From: a virus
Reading direction: 5' to 3' (one strand)
Length of the DNA stretch: 41,206 bases
IMG/VR virus record: IMGVR_UViG_3300046517_000953
Coordinates: 1-41,206 of that record
Part shown: piece after piece, positions 1-8,417 of the stretch
How the letters are laid out: each line of letters begins with the position of its first letter
Numbering within the stretch: the stretch's first letter is position 1
Translations under genes and position numbers: made by a program
Notes under the pieces: generated by a model
Told to the model about the DNA's origin: nothing
The model's database searches: none
Seen by the model: only the letters and a program-made list of their open reading frames with translations

Positions 1-127
1 GGCTCGACGTAGGGATCGGGCACGCCGCCGTTGGCGAGCCAGTCTTGGTACTCGACCCAGTCGCGGTTGGCGGGATCGTTGGGGATGCAGGCCCCGTCGG
101 CGGTGCGGATGACGGAGGCGTCGGTTG
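1..127. repeat. Terminal direct repeat, left copy (circular contig overlap)
   Basis: Bases 1-127 are identical to bases 41080-41206. A short exact terminal repeat of 127 bases equals a common assembler k-mer length, so it most likely marks a circular assembly graph rather than a physical terminal repeat of the virion DNA. A single gene reads continuously through the join. Confidence 0.95.
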
Positions 128-149
128 CGGTGAGTTGATAGTCGGACAT
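1..149 (-). CDS. Fibre-associated small protein, N-terminal part (gene split by the contig ends)
   Basis: This is the 5' half of a 96-residue protein that starts with ATG at 149 and runs off the left edge; because the contig is circular it continues at 41079 and stops at 40938. The N-terminus begins [19 protein letters not shown] and contains [20 protein letters not shown], a W/Y-rich signature common in small phage proteins encoded next to tail fibre genes. The ATG lies 3 bases after the stop of the 466-residue fibre gene upstream in the same operon. It has no signal peptide or membrane segment. By position and sequence style it may be a fibre chaperone or attachment protein, but that role is inferred. 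Confidence 0.85.
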   Translation of the reverse strand, partial: MSDYQLTATDASVIRTADGACIPNDPANRDWVEYQDWLANGGVPDPYVE

Positions 150-152
150 TGG

Positions 153-1553
153 TCAGAGCCTCGCATCTAAACTGAGTGTTTGGTACGCCCGCGCAGTTTG
201 GTAAAACTGAGCACTACCGGTAAAAAGAGAGCCGACAACAAAACCCGCACCACCTCCGGCTACTGTAGGGTTTGCTCGCATCGCGGTTTGAAAAATTGTA
301 GTTTGGCTGACCGTAGATGTATCGACGATCACGCCTTCCAGCTTCTGCCAGTACCGCTTGCACGTCAGCAGCTCCTGATCGTAGGGCCGCATGATGAGCG
401 GCGCGCGGGCGGCGGCGGGGGCCTCGATGCCGGGGAGGACGACGACGCCACCGATGCGAAATATGTCCGACGTGGCGGCAATGCCGTTGATCTGGCCGGG
501 CGCGGCAAAGAGGTTTCCGGCAGTCCAGACGTTTGCGGTCGGCACCTGATAGGTAGTGCCGCAGGCCATTGTGAAATTAAGGACCAGTCCAATCGTGTTG
601 TCTATGGCCCACGTTCCCGCCGTATCGCCGGGGATGGTGACGACATTGAACTGCGGCCCGTCGGCGACATTGTGGGTGTAGGTGGTCGCGTAGCTGCGAT
701 TGGCCGCTGCATTGATGAATGCTACGCTGTAGATGCCGGGTCGATGATGATCGGACCAGAACCCGACGGTCAGCGGCTGTGCGTTGGGCGTGCCCCAGCC
801 CAACCGCGTGACCCGATAGCCTTCGATGCTTTGACGGACAAGGACGAAGCTGCTTGCGGCAAGTGCTGCCTCCGCCGTCGAGACGGTAATACCCAGAAAA
901 TAATTTTGACCGACAGTAAGACCGCCAGTTGGCGTACCACCATAAACCGCAGCGGGAGTGACAGAAGGTCCAAGTTTGCCTAAAACCCAACCGTCGCAGA
1001 TATAGGTAGCATTGAGTGAAGTGCTGCCAGAGCCGGTCTGAAAAACATCAAAGTTGCCGTTGACCTGCATGCCGCTGTAGGCCATCGCGTCGAACGGCGC
1101 GGCGTAGATGCTCTGGCGTGACGTGACGATGTTGGCGACGTCGCTCAGGTTCGAAGCCTTGGACAGCTTCGTGGTGTCGCTGGGGTGAACGTGATCTTCC
1201 CGCGCGTACTTGGTCGCGACCCCGACCACCGCAGCACCATCCATGATCGGAGCGACCGTCGCTGGCGGCACCATGCCGCCGCCGGGGCCGACCATCACCC
1301 ACTGGCTGGAGGTTCCGTCGTTGTACCACGCGTAGAGATACCCGGTGTCGCTTTCCCACCACAGCGCGCCGTTGGCGGCTCCCACGGGAGGCGTATCGCT
1401 GATGATGGTCGTGGCGGTGCCGCCGGGGCCCATCGGGCCCGTAGCACCCGGCGGGCCCTGAACGCCGGGAGCCCCCTGAGGGCCCGCCGGTCCGGGAACC
1501 GTGCTGGGAGGACCAGCGGGACCTCTAATATTGGTTTCAATGCCCCATGCCAC
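153..1553 (-). CDS. Tail fibre with N-terminal collagen-like repeat (466 aa)
   Basis: Structural tail fibre or receptor-binding protein. Residues 11-45 are Gly-X-Y triplets (GPAGPP, then GPAGPQGAPGVQGPPGATGP) of the kind that trimerise phage fibres. Residues about 53-90 hold a short W/Y-rich unit (GALWWESDTGYLYAW), followed at about 100-135 by PIMDGAA...REDHVHPSDTTK, which is shared with the fibre at 39433-40947. The C-terminal 300 residues are beta-rich with no enzymatic motif I recognise; the NGNFDVFQ and RYWQKLEG blocks are typical of phage carbohydrate-binding fibre tails. It lies last in the fibre cluster before the junction gene. Receptor specificity cannot be read from sequence. Confidence 0.88.
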   Translation of the reverse strand: MAWGIETNIRGPAGPPSTVPGPAGPQGAPGVQGPPGATGPMGPGGTATTIISDTPPVGAANGALWWESDTGYLYAWYNDGTSSQWVMVGPGGGMVPPATVAPIMDGAAVVGVATKYAREDHVHPSDTTKLSKASNLSDVANIVTSRQSIYAAPFDAMAYSGMQVNGNFDVFQTGSGSTSLNATYICDGWVLGKLGPSVTPAAVYGGTPTGGLTVGQNYFLGITVSTAEAALAASSFVLVRQSIEGYRVTRLGWGTPNAQPLTVGFWSDHHRPGIYSVAFINAAANRSYATTYTHNVADGPQFNVVTIPGDTAGTWAIDNTIGLVLNFTMACGTTYQVPTANVWTAGNLFAAPGQINGIAATSDIFRIGGVVVLPGIEAPAAARAPLIMRPYDQELLTCKRYWQKLEGVIVDTSTVSQTTIFQTAMRANPTVAGGGAGFVVGSLFTGSAQFYQTARAYQTLSLDARL

Positions 1554-1556
1554 CGA

Positions 1557-2165
1557 TCACACTCCCTTGAAGGCCGACCACGTTTGCGTCGTGGCGCTCC
1601 AGCGGTAGACGTCGCCGTTTCCTTCATCCAGCCACATGTCACCGTCGACCCTTGTGTCGGGAACGGCTACAGGAGGCCCTGAGCCGGTGTACCAGCGCGA
1701 TCCGCGCACGCCCGGGTCTCCCTGAGCCCCTACCGGCCCGGTCGAACCCATGGGCCCCGCAGGGCCTTGAGGGCCCTGTGGGTAGCTGGCGGGGCCTAGC
1801 GGGCTGGAGGCCAGATAGCCGTACCCGGTCAGATCCACCTTCCCGACCGCCAGCATCCTTTGGGGTTGCCCAATCGAGTTCCGCTCGTAGACCTCGACGC
1901 TGAAGCGGTCGTTCATGACGGTGCCGGGAATGGTGGCGATGCCCGAGGCCCCGGTGGGGTCGTTGATGACAATGTCATAAGCGTACAGCGCCCCGGTCGT
2001 GAACGGGCGCAGCACCACTTGCGGATACAGGCTGGCGATCGCCGGGTAGGCGATGTTGGCCTGCGTCTTGAAATCGAACCGCATGTCTCCCGGCATGCCT
2101 GCGGCCTGCGCGAAACCGATCGGGGTGGCTCCGACCGGGTCGATGTGGACGACGGCGCGGTGCAT
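1557..2165 (-). CDS. Collagen-like minor tail/fibre protein (202 aa)
   Basis: The first 125 residues are a compact beta-rich domain that I do not recognise. Residues 131-155 are Gly-X-Y collagen-like triplets (GPQGPAGPMGSTGPVGAQGD). The C-terminus (VDGDMWLDEGNGDVYRW) is the short W/Y motif that commonly follows collagen-like stretches in phage fibres and also appears in variant form in the 466-residue neighbour. It starts one base after the stop of the preceding gene and ends 3 bases before the next start, so it is translated as part of the tail operon. It probably acts as a trimeric fibre or fibre adaptor on the virion; this is inferred from composition and neighbours. Confidence 0.82.
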   Translation of the reverse strand: MHRAVVHIDPVGATPIGFAQAAGMPGDMRFDFKTQANIAYPAIASLYPQVVLRPFTTGALYAYDIVINDPTGASGIATIPGTVMNDRFSVEVYERNSIGQPQRMLAVGKVDLTGYGYLASSPLGPASYPQGPQGPAGPMGSTGPVGAQGDPGVRGSRWYTGSGPPVAVPDTRVDGDMWLDEGNGDVYRWSATTQTWSAFKGV

Positions 2166-2166
2166 G

Positions 2167-2571
2167 TCAGGGCCCCTTCTTGGCTTCGAGGGCTTCGAGC
2201 CGCTTCAGGATCTCGGCCAGCGGGTCCGGCCGTTTGACCGGCGGCGGCGGGTCGCTGAAGGTCTTGCTGGCGGCGTCATAGGCCTTGCCGCCAGCGGCTT
2301 TCTGCGGGTCGGCCACGGTGACGCCGATCACCTCGATGACGTTGCTGTCGCCGGGAAACAGCGTCGTCGGGTCGACATTGGCCGCACCCACGATGCCGCC
2401 GACGACGGTCATCTTGATGCTGGTGACGTCGAAGTTCGACGCGTCCTTGACGTAGGCGTACCAGTCGACGCCGTCGCCTTCGCGGCGCGAGAACATCGCA
2501 TTCGGCGGCGCGCCCGGCGGCGGTTGATCGGGCTTGTAGCGGTGCCAGACGCCGTGATCCCTGATCTCCAT
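2167..2571 (-). CDS. Structural protein of unknown function in fibre cluster (134 aa)
   Basis: Unrecognised protein between two fibre genes. It opens with an Arg/Tyr/Pro-rich segment (WHRYKPDQPPPGAPPN), has a central beta-rich region with VDWYAYVKDAS, and ends in a Pro-rich linker plus a short charged helix (LAEILKRLEALEAKKG) that could form a coiled coil. No membrane segment or catalytic motif is visible. The start sits immediately after the stop of the 289-residue fibre gene. A minor virion component or fibre assembly factor is the reasonable guess from position alone. Confidence 0.75.
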   Translation of the reverse strand: MEIRDHGVWHRYKPDQPPPGAPPNAMFSRREGDGVDWYAYVKDASNFDVTSIKMTVVGGIVGAANVDPTTLFPGDSNVIEVIGVTVADPQKAAGGKAYDAASKTFSDPPPPVKRPDPLAEILKRLEALEAKKGP

Positions 2572-3441
2572 TTAGGCGTACCCCACTGTGTACCAGTTGT
2601 CGGTGTAGATTTGCAGATAGCGGAGCCGGAAGGACGTCGCCTCGGCAATCCCGGCGACGATGGCCCACACCCAGCCGGTGATGACCGCCCCGCCATAGGG
2701 CTCGTAGACCGAACTCTGGGGGCCCGTCGCGATCGCGACGTCTCCCGCGTAAGCCAGCCGCAGACTGGTAATCGACGACGGATGGAAATTCTCGGTGTAG
2801 ATCCGCCCTATGTCGGAACTGTCGACTTGGGCGCGCAGCGTGGTTCCGTCCCAGCCGATATAGATCTTGTTGGCCTGCTGGTAGAGCCCGCCGCCTTGTT
2901 GAACAGGCGTGAAGCCGAGGCTGGCCTGCTTGGTGTTGATCTGGTTTTGCAGCGAGGTGTCCGTCGCCTGTAGGGTCGCAACCTGCCCGTTGACGTAACC
3001 CTGCGTGGCGAGGGCCCCGACATTCGTATTGTCGATCCACGCTTCGACATTGCCGCCGTTCCAGTCGAAGTTGAACCAGTTCGCGCCTGCGGGCCCCGCA
3101 AGGCCCTTGCGGGTGCCGTAGCCGGTCGCCGTGACGGTTCCGGCAACGGTGATCGGACCGGTGAACGTGCCGCCCGCCAGCGGCATCTTGGTGTCGGCGT
3201 AGGCTTTGGTCGCCGCGTCCTGCGGGTTGACGGGATCGGCGAGGCCCGTGATGCGCTTGCTGTTCCACGGGATGTTCTGGGTAACGACGGTCTGACCGTC
3301 TTTGGTGATGCAGTTGGTAAGGCCCGCCGCGAAACCGTCGTCTTCGGCGTCGTGGTAGTCGGCGCGGATCTTGATCCCCGCCGTCGCGTCCGCGACCCAG
3401 TTCCGCACCCGCTGAAAAACACCGCTACCGTTATACGGCAT
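2572..3441 (-). CDS. Tail fibre protein with phage-type N-terminal anchor (289 aa)
   Basis: The N-terminus (MPYNGSGVFQRVRNWVADA, then ADYHDAEDDGFAAGLTNCI) is the characteristic start of a family of podoviral and siphoviral tail fibres. It is followed by the IPWNSKRITGLADPVNPQDA block that recurs in fibre proteins, then MPLAGGTFTGPITVAG. The C-terminal half is beta-rich and ends in ITGWVWAIVAGIAEATSF, probably the distal tip. It should attach to the tail and contact the host surface. It lies directly downstream of the 58-residue gene with 2 bases between, and upstream of the collagen-like fibre genes, so the tail carries at least three distinct fibres. Confidence 0.88.
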   Translation of the reverse strand: MPYNGSGVFQRVRNWVADATAGIKIRADYHDAEDDGFAAGLTNCITKDGQTVVTQNIPWNSKRITGLADPVNPQDAATKAYADTKMPLAGGTFTGPITVAGTVTATGYGTRKGLAGPAGANWFNFDWNGGNVEAWIDNTNVGALATQGYVNGQVATLQATDTSLQNQINTKQASLGFTPVQQGGGLYQQANKIYIGWDGTTLRAQVDSSDIGRIYTENFHPSSITSLRLAYAGDVAIATGPQSSVYEPYGGAVITGWVWAIVAGIAEATSFRLRYLQIYTDNWYTVGYA

Positions 3442-3443
3442 GA

Positions 3444-3620
3444 CTACCTCTTTTTCTTCACCGTCTTGGGCAGGTTGAATTGCCCGGCCTTGCGCTTGGC
3501 TTCGTCGGCCTTGTTGAAGTCCTCGCCGACCGATTGCGGGATCTTGACCTTGGCCGCGAACTTCGGCGAATGCGCCACCGCCTGCATCAGCCGGGCTTGC
3601 GCCTGTGATTTCGAGGGCAT
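3444..3620 (-). CDS. Small conserved phage protein, Lys-rich (58 aa)
   Basis: ATG at 3620, TAG at 3444-3446. The protein begins MPSKSQAQARLMQAVAHSPK and continues FAAKVKIPQSVGEDFNKADE, ending in a basic PKTVKKKR tail. This helical, Lys-rich pattern (RLM-A-AH-P-FA-KV-IPQSV--DF--AD) is familiar from small proteins encoded among tail genes of many podoviruses. Function is unknown to me; it could be a DNA- or tail-associated virion protein. Its start overlaps the TAA of the upstream gene by one base (TAATG), indicating coupling. Confidence 0.85.
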   Translation of the reverse strand: MPSKSQAQARLMQAVAHSPKFAAKVKIPQSVGEDFNKADEAKRKAGQFNLPKTVKKKR

Positions 3621-3895
3621 TATTTCTTGTCCTTATCCTTGTCCTTGTAGCCGCCGCCGGGGAGTTTCGGCTCGTCCATGTCGGTGTCGGGCATCACATG
3701 GATACGCAATTTTACGCCCGGGCCCTTCGGCGGCGACTTCGGCAGGCCGAACTGGCTTGGTTGCTGCATGCCCTTCTGCATCTTCTTGGTCGTCGTGTAG
3801 CCGGGCGAGCCCGTGGCGTCGGCGATCGCGCTGGGCCTCTGGGCCCTGTTGTACTCTGCGGCGATCTGGGGAGGAACGTCTGCGGTGGTTTTCAT
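3620..3895 (-). CDS. Small virion-associated protein, unknown function (91 aa)
   Basis: ATG at 3895 overlaps the end of the 571-residue gene (stop near 3892) by 4 bases, and its TAA overlaps the next ATG by one base, so the reading frame fits the operon exactly. The N-terminus starts MKTTADVPPQIAAEYNRAQR; the middle is Gly/Pro/Lys-rich and the C-terminus is a run of Lys-Asp pairs (YKDKDKDKK). It looks largely disordered, has no signal or membrane segment, and is probably a minor structural or assembly protein. I do not recognise a family. Confidence 0.75.
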   Translation of the reverse strand: MKTTADVPPQIAAEYNRAQRPSAIADATGSPGYTTTKKMQKGMQQPSQFGLPKSPPKGPGVKLRIHVMPDTDMDEPKLPGGGYKDKDKDKK

Positions 3896-5607
3896 GGTGT
3901 TTTCTTCTCCTGATCTGGCTGGTTGCCGATGACTTGCGAGCCGACGCGCGGCGCAAGGCGTTCGAGATCTTGCGCAAAGAGGATCTTGGCGAGATCGCCC
4001 CGGGTGATGGCGTCTCCGGGAACAGGCTTCGGCGAGCCGCTGAGGCTCCGGATCAGGGCGTTGACGTTCTCCTGACCTCGCCGCGCCGCCGCGTTCTCCA
4101 AGGCCCCGCCCGCTACTTTGGAAGCGACCGTTACCGGCACGCCCACCAAGCCCCCGGCAACCGAGTGCGGCAGATCGAAGCCCTTCCACAGCCCGAGCGA
4201 TCCGGCGGCACCCGCCGCGCCGATGCCTGCAAGGTTTGCGTTGCCGCGCAGCGCGGCCCCGACGTTTCCCTGCACGTTCTGCACCGGGTCGCCCCGGACG
4301 ATGCGGCTCAAGAGATCGCGCTGCTCTTGGTTGTGGGGGTTGTAGGCCCCCGGCTTGTTGACGCGCTTCTCGATGGCTCCGAACTCGGCCTTGGTGGCTT
4401 TATTCGGATCAATCCCGCTGTTGATGGCTTCCTTGCGCGAGACGTTATCGGCGTGCCAGCTTGCATCCTCGGAAAGCGATTTCTTGCGCCACATGTCGCG
4501 GGCCGTCGAATAGGCTTCCTTGACGTTGACGTTGTTCGGATTGATCGCCGGAGGGCCCGAGCCGATCAGACGGTCGATCTCGCCGAGCATGGCTCCGGCG
4601 GCTTCGCGCGTCGACGGATCGGGGTTTCTGGTTTGCTTGGAGATCGCCGAACGGGCGTTGTCCAGCTCGTTGAAGGTCGCACCCTGACGCGTCAGCTTCA
4701 ACAGGTCGTTGAAGTGGTCGACCAGCGCGGGGTTTGCCGACGGCACAAACACGCTGCTGTTCCGCAGATCGTGCAGCGCCGTGTAGAGCGAAGCCGTCTG
4801 CTGCGGACTGTAGGCGATGCCGTTGTTGTCGAGCTGGTTGAAATAGGTCTTGGCTTCGGCTTTTAATTCATCCCCCGTTGCGCCGCGCGCCGCCGTCGCT
4901 TCGGCAGCGGCACCGCGCTTTGCAGCAGGCAGGAGGGCCTTCGTCCCCTTGTCGAGCACGCCTGCCGGGACGGCACTGAAAGCCGCGTTGGTGGCTCCGC
5001 CCTTGATCGCCTCGGGAATACTCTCGGCGTGCTGCGAAGCGCCCTCGATGGCTCCCGGGATCGCCGCCTGACCCATGACTTTAAGCGTCGAGGCGGGAGC
5101 CGTGGCCCCCCGAACGCCGGGCATCGCCATCGAAGCCGGTAGCTGTGCGACGGCACCGACGACCGGCGCGAACGGCGTGTTCTTCTCCGCCTGCGCGGCG
5201 CGGTCGTTCATGTACTGGAGCGCCGCCTGATAGCGTTCGCCCATGGTGCTGTCCGGATACGAATTGAGCAGTCCGCCCGTGGCGGCACCCGCGAGTGCCG
5301 AAATCGGCCGCGCCGTGCTGAGGCTCGCAGCATCGGCGATGTGTTCGAGAGGGCCCGGCGTCCACGGGGCCCCGGCCTGCATCTGGGCCGCGATCTTGCG
5401 GACACGTTGCGCGCTTTTCTGCTCGTCGGTGGGCTCGTCGAACTTCAGCGTTCGGAGTTGCGCCTCGTCAATGTTGCCGCCGCTGACCGGCGGCCTCGGG
5501 CCCTCGGTCGGGTCGATATTGGAGCTGCTGATCGGCACGCTTGGAGGGCCCGCCGGGGCTCTGGCGGGTTCTGGCGGCGGGTCGAATACCAGACGACGTT
5601 CGGCCAT
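3892..5607 (-). CDS. Putative internal virion/DNA ejection protein (571 aa)
   Basis: Large Ala-rich protein in the position where podoviruses encode ejection proteins. The first 90 residues are Pro-rich and disordered. Residues about 95-160 are small-residue rich with possible membrane-active helices (ALAGAATGGLLNS). The centre is long and helical (about 240-400), and near residues 455-510 there is a hydrophobic Gly/Ala stretch (NLAGIGAAGAAGSLGLWKGF, then VAGGLVGVPVTVASKVAGG) that could insert into membrane. Such a layout matches proteins expelled into the host envelope to form a DNA conduit. No lytic motif is visible here; the neighbouring 278-residue gene supplies one. Assignment rests on composition and gene order. 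Confidence 0.7.
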   Translation of the reverse strand: MAERRLVFDPPPEPARAPAGPPSVPISSSNIDPTEGPRPPVSGGNIDEAQLRTLKFDEPTDEQKSAQRVRKIAAQMQAGAPWTPGPLEHIADAASLSTARPISALAGAATGGLLNSYPDSTMGERYQAALQYMNDRAAQAEKNTPFAPVVGAVAQLPASMAMPGVRGATAPASTLKVMGQAAIPGAIEGASQHAESIPEAIKGGATNAAFSAVPAGVLDKGTKALLPAAKRGAAAEATAARGATGDELKAEAKTYFNQLDNNGIAYSPQQTASLYTALHDLRNSSVFVPSANPALVDHFNDLLKLTRQGATFNELDNARSAISKQTRNPDPSTREAAGAMLGEIDRLIGSGPPAINPNNVNVKEAYSTARDMWRKKSLSEDASWHADNVSRKEAINSGIDPNKATKAEFGAIEKRVNKPGAYNPHNQEQRDLLSRIVRGDPVQNVQGNVGAALRGNANLAGIGAAGAAGSLGLWKGFDLPHSVAGGLVGVPVTVASKVAGGALENAAARRGQENVNALIRSLSGSPKPVPGDAITRGDLAKILFAQDLERLAPRVGSQVIGNQPDQEKKTP

Positions 5608-7028
5608 TACTGTGCTGTCCCTGTTCGTCCATCAGGTAGTTTGAACTTGGTGTTAGGCGGCAGTTTCATGGCCTCGGCTTCGGATGCGACGGCCTTCACG
5701 TCTCCGGTGCTGCTGGCCTGCTTGCTCGCCCCCAGTTGCGCGTCGATGGCGGCGGGATCGCCGCGAAGCTGCTTCAGTGCGTTGGCGTGCGTGCCCTTGT
5801 CGACTTCCGCAGCGGCGATCAGCCGGTCGAGCTGGGCCTTGCGATGCTCGGGCGTAGAGCTTGGGTTATTCAGCACCTCGATGAACTTCTTCATTTCGAA
5901 ATCGGTGGATTGCCCCTTGAGTGTCTGGGACATTTCCTTGATCGCGTTCTCGTTGATGATCGAGTTGAAGTCGTTGGTCCGCTGCGCCTTTTCTTTGGCT
6001 TCTTTGCTGACCATCCCGCCGATAACCGGCACGTCCGCAGCGCCGAGGGTAGCCCCGGTCTTGGCCCCGGCCCAAGGCCCGACATTGATGCCACCGGGGT
6101 GAGCGAGAATGGCCTTGGCCTCGTTGAGCTTGTCGAGCGACTGCGCGTGCGCGCGATACGTCGTCGCGGCATTGGTCTGGGCCGTGACTTGTGCAGGGCT
6201 CGGCGCGGTCAGCTTCGATGTGGCTTCAGCCCCGACTTCTGGCGGCACGATACCCGCCTTCACGTCCGCCGAGACGGCACCGACGTCGCTCTTGGGCTGG
6301 GTGGCCTTGAAGGCGTTGTTGGCGGCGTCGCGCGCCAGCTCGTGCTTCTGCTGGGCCTCGGCAAGCTTCGCCTGCGCGTCGATCTTCTGTTGCGTGGTGC
6401 CGTCCTGATTGGCGCGGTCCAGCGCCGCCTGCGCACCCTTGAACTCGCGCTCTGCGGCTGCGAGATCGGCATGGGCGCGTTGGGCTTGGGTCGCCAGATC
6501 GTACTGGCTCTGGCGGGTAGCGGCCCCCTCGCTTCGGGTAACGTCGTGGCCTTCGCGGGCGGTCGTCGCCTGAAGCTGCTGGCCTTCGCGCGTAACGGCC
6601 TGACCTCCCCGCGCGGTTTCCGCCCCGACGTCCTGTCCGCGCGACGTCGTTGCATTCGTCGCCGCGTTCCGGCGGGTCTCCGCCCATTGCGAGAGCAGGG
6701 ATTTATACAGGTCGGGATCAATCGCAGCAGCGGCTGGCGGAGGCGGCCCGTTCAACGGGTCGTAGCCCGTCATCGCCTTCGACAAGGTATCGCGCTGCGC
6801 GGCAATAGCGGCATCGGTGCGGTTTTGCCGAAACGCATCGGCGGCGACGTTGGCGACTTGGGCGATGCCCTGAATGGGGGTCTGGGTATTCTCGGGCTTG
6901 AACATGCCCGCTTCCTGCGTGGCTTGTTGCGCCAGCATGTCGGCCTGCCGCTTCTCAAGCGCCTTGATCGTCAACGCCTTGAGCGGATCGCTGTAGCCGG
7001 ACGTGGTCGTCGATGCGAAGATCGCCAT
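5607..7028 (-). CDS. Putative internal virion protein with long coiled coil (473 aa)
   Basis: I choose ATG 7028 (MAIFASTTTSGYSDPLKALT), 2 bases after the TAA of the upstream gene, because an AGAAGG-like ribosome site precedes it; an in-frame upstream extension would run inside the previous gene. Residues about 130-270 are highly charged and helical, with Arg-Glu/Gly periodicity followed by a heptad-like stretch (AAEREFKGAQAALDRANQ), indicating a coiled coil. The C-terminal region contains LPPNTKFKLPDGRTG. It has no enzymatic motif. Position between a transglycosylase-like protein and the 571-residue protein suggests an ejection-apparatus component. Its ATG-proximal and stop overlaps with neighbours indicate coupled translation. 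Confidence 0.72.
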   Translation of the reverse strand: MAIFASTTTSGYSDPLKALTIKALEKRQADMLAQQATQEAGMFKPENTQTPIQGIAQVANVAADAFRQNRTDAAIAAQRDTLSKAMTGYDPLNGPPPPAAAAIDPDLYKSLLSQWAETRRNAATNATTSRGQDVGAETARGGQAVTREGQQLQATTAREGHDVTRSEGAATRQSQYDLATQAQRAHADLAAAEREFKGAQAALDRANQDGTTQQKIDAQAKLAEAQQKHELARDAANNAFKATQPKSDVGAVSADVKAGIVPPEVGAEATSKLTAPSPAQVTAQTNAATTYRAHAQSLDKLNEAKAILAHPGGINVGPWAGAKTGATLGAADVPVIGGMVSKEAKEKAQRTNDFNSIINENAIKEMSQTLKGQSTDFEMKKFIEVLNNPSSTPEHRKAQLDRLIAAAEVDKGTHANALKQLRGDPAAIDAQLGASKQASSTGDVKAVASEAEAMKLPPNTKFKLPDGRTGTAQ

Positions 7029-7029
7029 C

Positions 7030-7866
7030 TTAGTACAACCTTCTGCTATTGAGCCGCTGCATGGCGAGGGCGAGCTGTTGCCGTTGCGCCTCGGCCAGTC
7101 GTGCATCCGTCATCGGAATAGGCCCCGGAGCCGTCGGCGTCGACGGCGCAGCGATGTTGGCAGGCCCCGAGGCCCGGGCCGCGTTCTTCGCCACCGGGCC
7201 CTCGGCATAGAGTTTTCCGATGTCGCTTACCGCGTCGCCTGCGAGATCGCCGTAGTCCTTCTTCTTTTTGTCTTTGGTCTTTTCGTCCGACGTCGTGCTG
7301 TCGTCGCCGGGCGTGGTGGTGCTGGCGGTGTCGACGCGGGCATCGCTCGGAGGCGCGGTGCCGCTCTCGGTATTGGCCGCCGGATCGAGCATCGGGCTTG
7401 CCGTGGCGATGGCGGTGGAGGCGGGGCTGGTGCCGATGCCTTCAAACTGACCGATGCCGGTATTCTTCGCGCCATTCCACGGGCCCCAGCCGCCTTGCGC
7501 CGCGCGTTTCAATGCGAAGTCGATCGTCGCCCGCTCGTTTGCAGGGTCGGACGGATCGAGCCCGGTCGCTTTCTGGAACTCGTTGCCGAGACCGCCGCCC
7601 GTGTAAAGCTGGAACGCGCCGAAGCTGGGTTCCTCCGTGCCGTCCTTTCGGATCACCCCGGACTTGAACGAGGCCAGACCTTCAGACTTCGCCACTTTTA
7701 ATGCGGTAACGGGGTCGATCCCGTATTTCTTGGCGGTTTCGAGGATGTACGGCGTCAGCCCGCGCGGATCTCCCGGCGTCGGCAACGGCGCAGGCACCGT
7801 CTGCGTCACCGTCGGAGCCTTCAGCTCGGTCCGCTTCTTGTTGCCGGGCAGGTCGTACTGGGCCAC
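7030..7866 (-). CDS. Virion-associated lysozyme-like lytic transglycosylase (278 aa)
   Basis: Residues about 35-140 show a lysozyme-like (SLT/goose-type) fold signature: a helix ending AKSEGLASFKSG with candidate catalytic Glu62, then SFGAFQLYTGGG (81-92) which matches the family's G-x-x-Q motif, and WGPWNGAKNTGIG (127-139). The likely reaction is local cleavage of peptidoglycan glycan strands so that the genome can cross the cell wall. The remaining C-terminal half is low-complexity (Ser/Thr/Asp then Lys-rich) with a helical end (ARLAEAQRQQLALAMQRLN) probably for virion incorporation. Neighbouring internal virion genes support a role in DNA ejection and not in lysis, which the GH24 enzyme at 38248 would perform. 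Confidence 0.8.
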   Translation of the reverse strand: MAQYDLPGNKKRTELKAPTVTQTVPAPLPTPGDPRGLTPYILETAKKYGIDPVTALKVAKSEGLASFKSGVIRKDGTEEPSFGAFQLYTGGGLGNEFQKATGLDPSDPANERATIDFALKRAAQGGWGPWNGAKNTGIGQFEGIGTSPASTAIATASPMLDPAANTESGTAPPSDARVDTASTTTPGDDSTTSDEKTKDKKKKDYGDLAGDAVSDIGKLYAEGPVAKNAARASGPANIAAPSTPTAPGPIPMTDARLAEAQRQQLALAMQRLNSRRLY

Positions 7867-7869
7867 CGA

Positions 7870-8403
7870 TTACCCTCCTGCCTTGGCCGCAGCGTCTTTC
7901 GCGCGCCAGTCGGTCGGGAAGCCGCTGTTGGTATTGACCTGCACCGGGTACGGCGTCACCCAGCCGCCCGGGGGCGTCGGCAATTGCTGCGCGCCCGGCG
8001 GCGGGGCAAGGCCGTTGGCGAAGGGACCGCCACCGCCGCCGAGCCCCATCGTCCCCACGGGTGAAGCGCCGCCAGCGCCAGCGCCAGCAGATCCGGCAGC
8101 TCCGGTTCCGCCAACGAGGGCTCCGGCGTCACCGCCTGCGACGGCCTGCGCGAGCGCGTCGCGCATCGTGCCGCCGCCCGGGTTGGGTTTTTTGTACTGG
8201 AACATGTCCGGTCGAAGGCCCGTCGCCATGTCGTTCGGGCCCTCGGATTTGACGTCGGGCAGGAAGTTCTGGAACTGGCCGTACTCGTAAGGGTCGCCCG
8301 TCGCGTTGGCCGAACCCGCAACAGGTAAACCCGGCATCGGCGTGCCCTGCTGCATCATCAGCAGCGAGCTTAAACCGCCGTCTCCGCCACCGCTTGAACC
8401 CAT
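7870..8403 (-). CDS. Gly/Pro/Ala-rich virion protein (177 aa)
   Basis: Unrecognised low-complexity protein. It starts MGSSGGGDGGLSSLLMMQQG, has a short ordered-looking section around 38-70 (YEYGQFQNFLPDVKSEGPND), a Gly/Ala-rich middle, and a Pro-rich end with PTDWRAKDAAAKAGG. It lies between the 307-residue ejection-type protein and the transglycosylase gene with 3 and 14 bases of spacing, so it belongs to the same internal virion cluster. It may be a small ejection protein that unfolds during infection; no direct evidence beyond position and composition. Confidence 0.7.
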   Translation of the reverse strand: MGSSGGGDGGLSSLLMMQQGTPMPGLPVAGSANATGDPYEYGQFQNFLPDVKSEGPNDMATGLRPDMFQYKKPNPGGGTMRDALAQAVAGGDAGALVGGTGAAGSAGAGAGGASPVGTMGLGGGGGPFANGLAPPPGAQQLPTPPGGWVTPYPVQVNTNSGFPTDWRAKDAAAKAGG

Positions 8404-8417
8404 GACTTAATCTCCTG

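Noticed and set aside
3352-4866. Long plus-strand open frame (about 500 codons) opposite the ejection protein gene
   Set aside because: It is an antisense frame opened by high third-position G+C over 3892-5607. It has no ribosome site, no recognisable motif, and an Arg/Ala/Val-rich shadow composition; the minus-strand genes fit the operon exactly.
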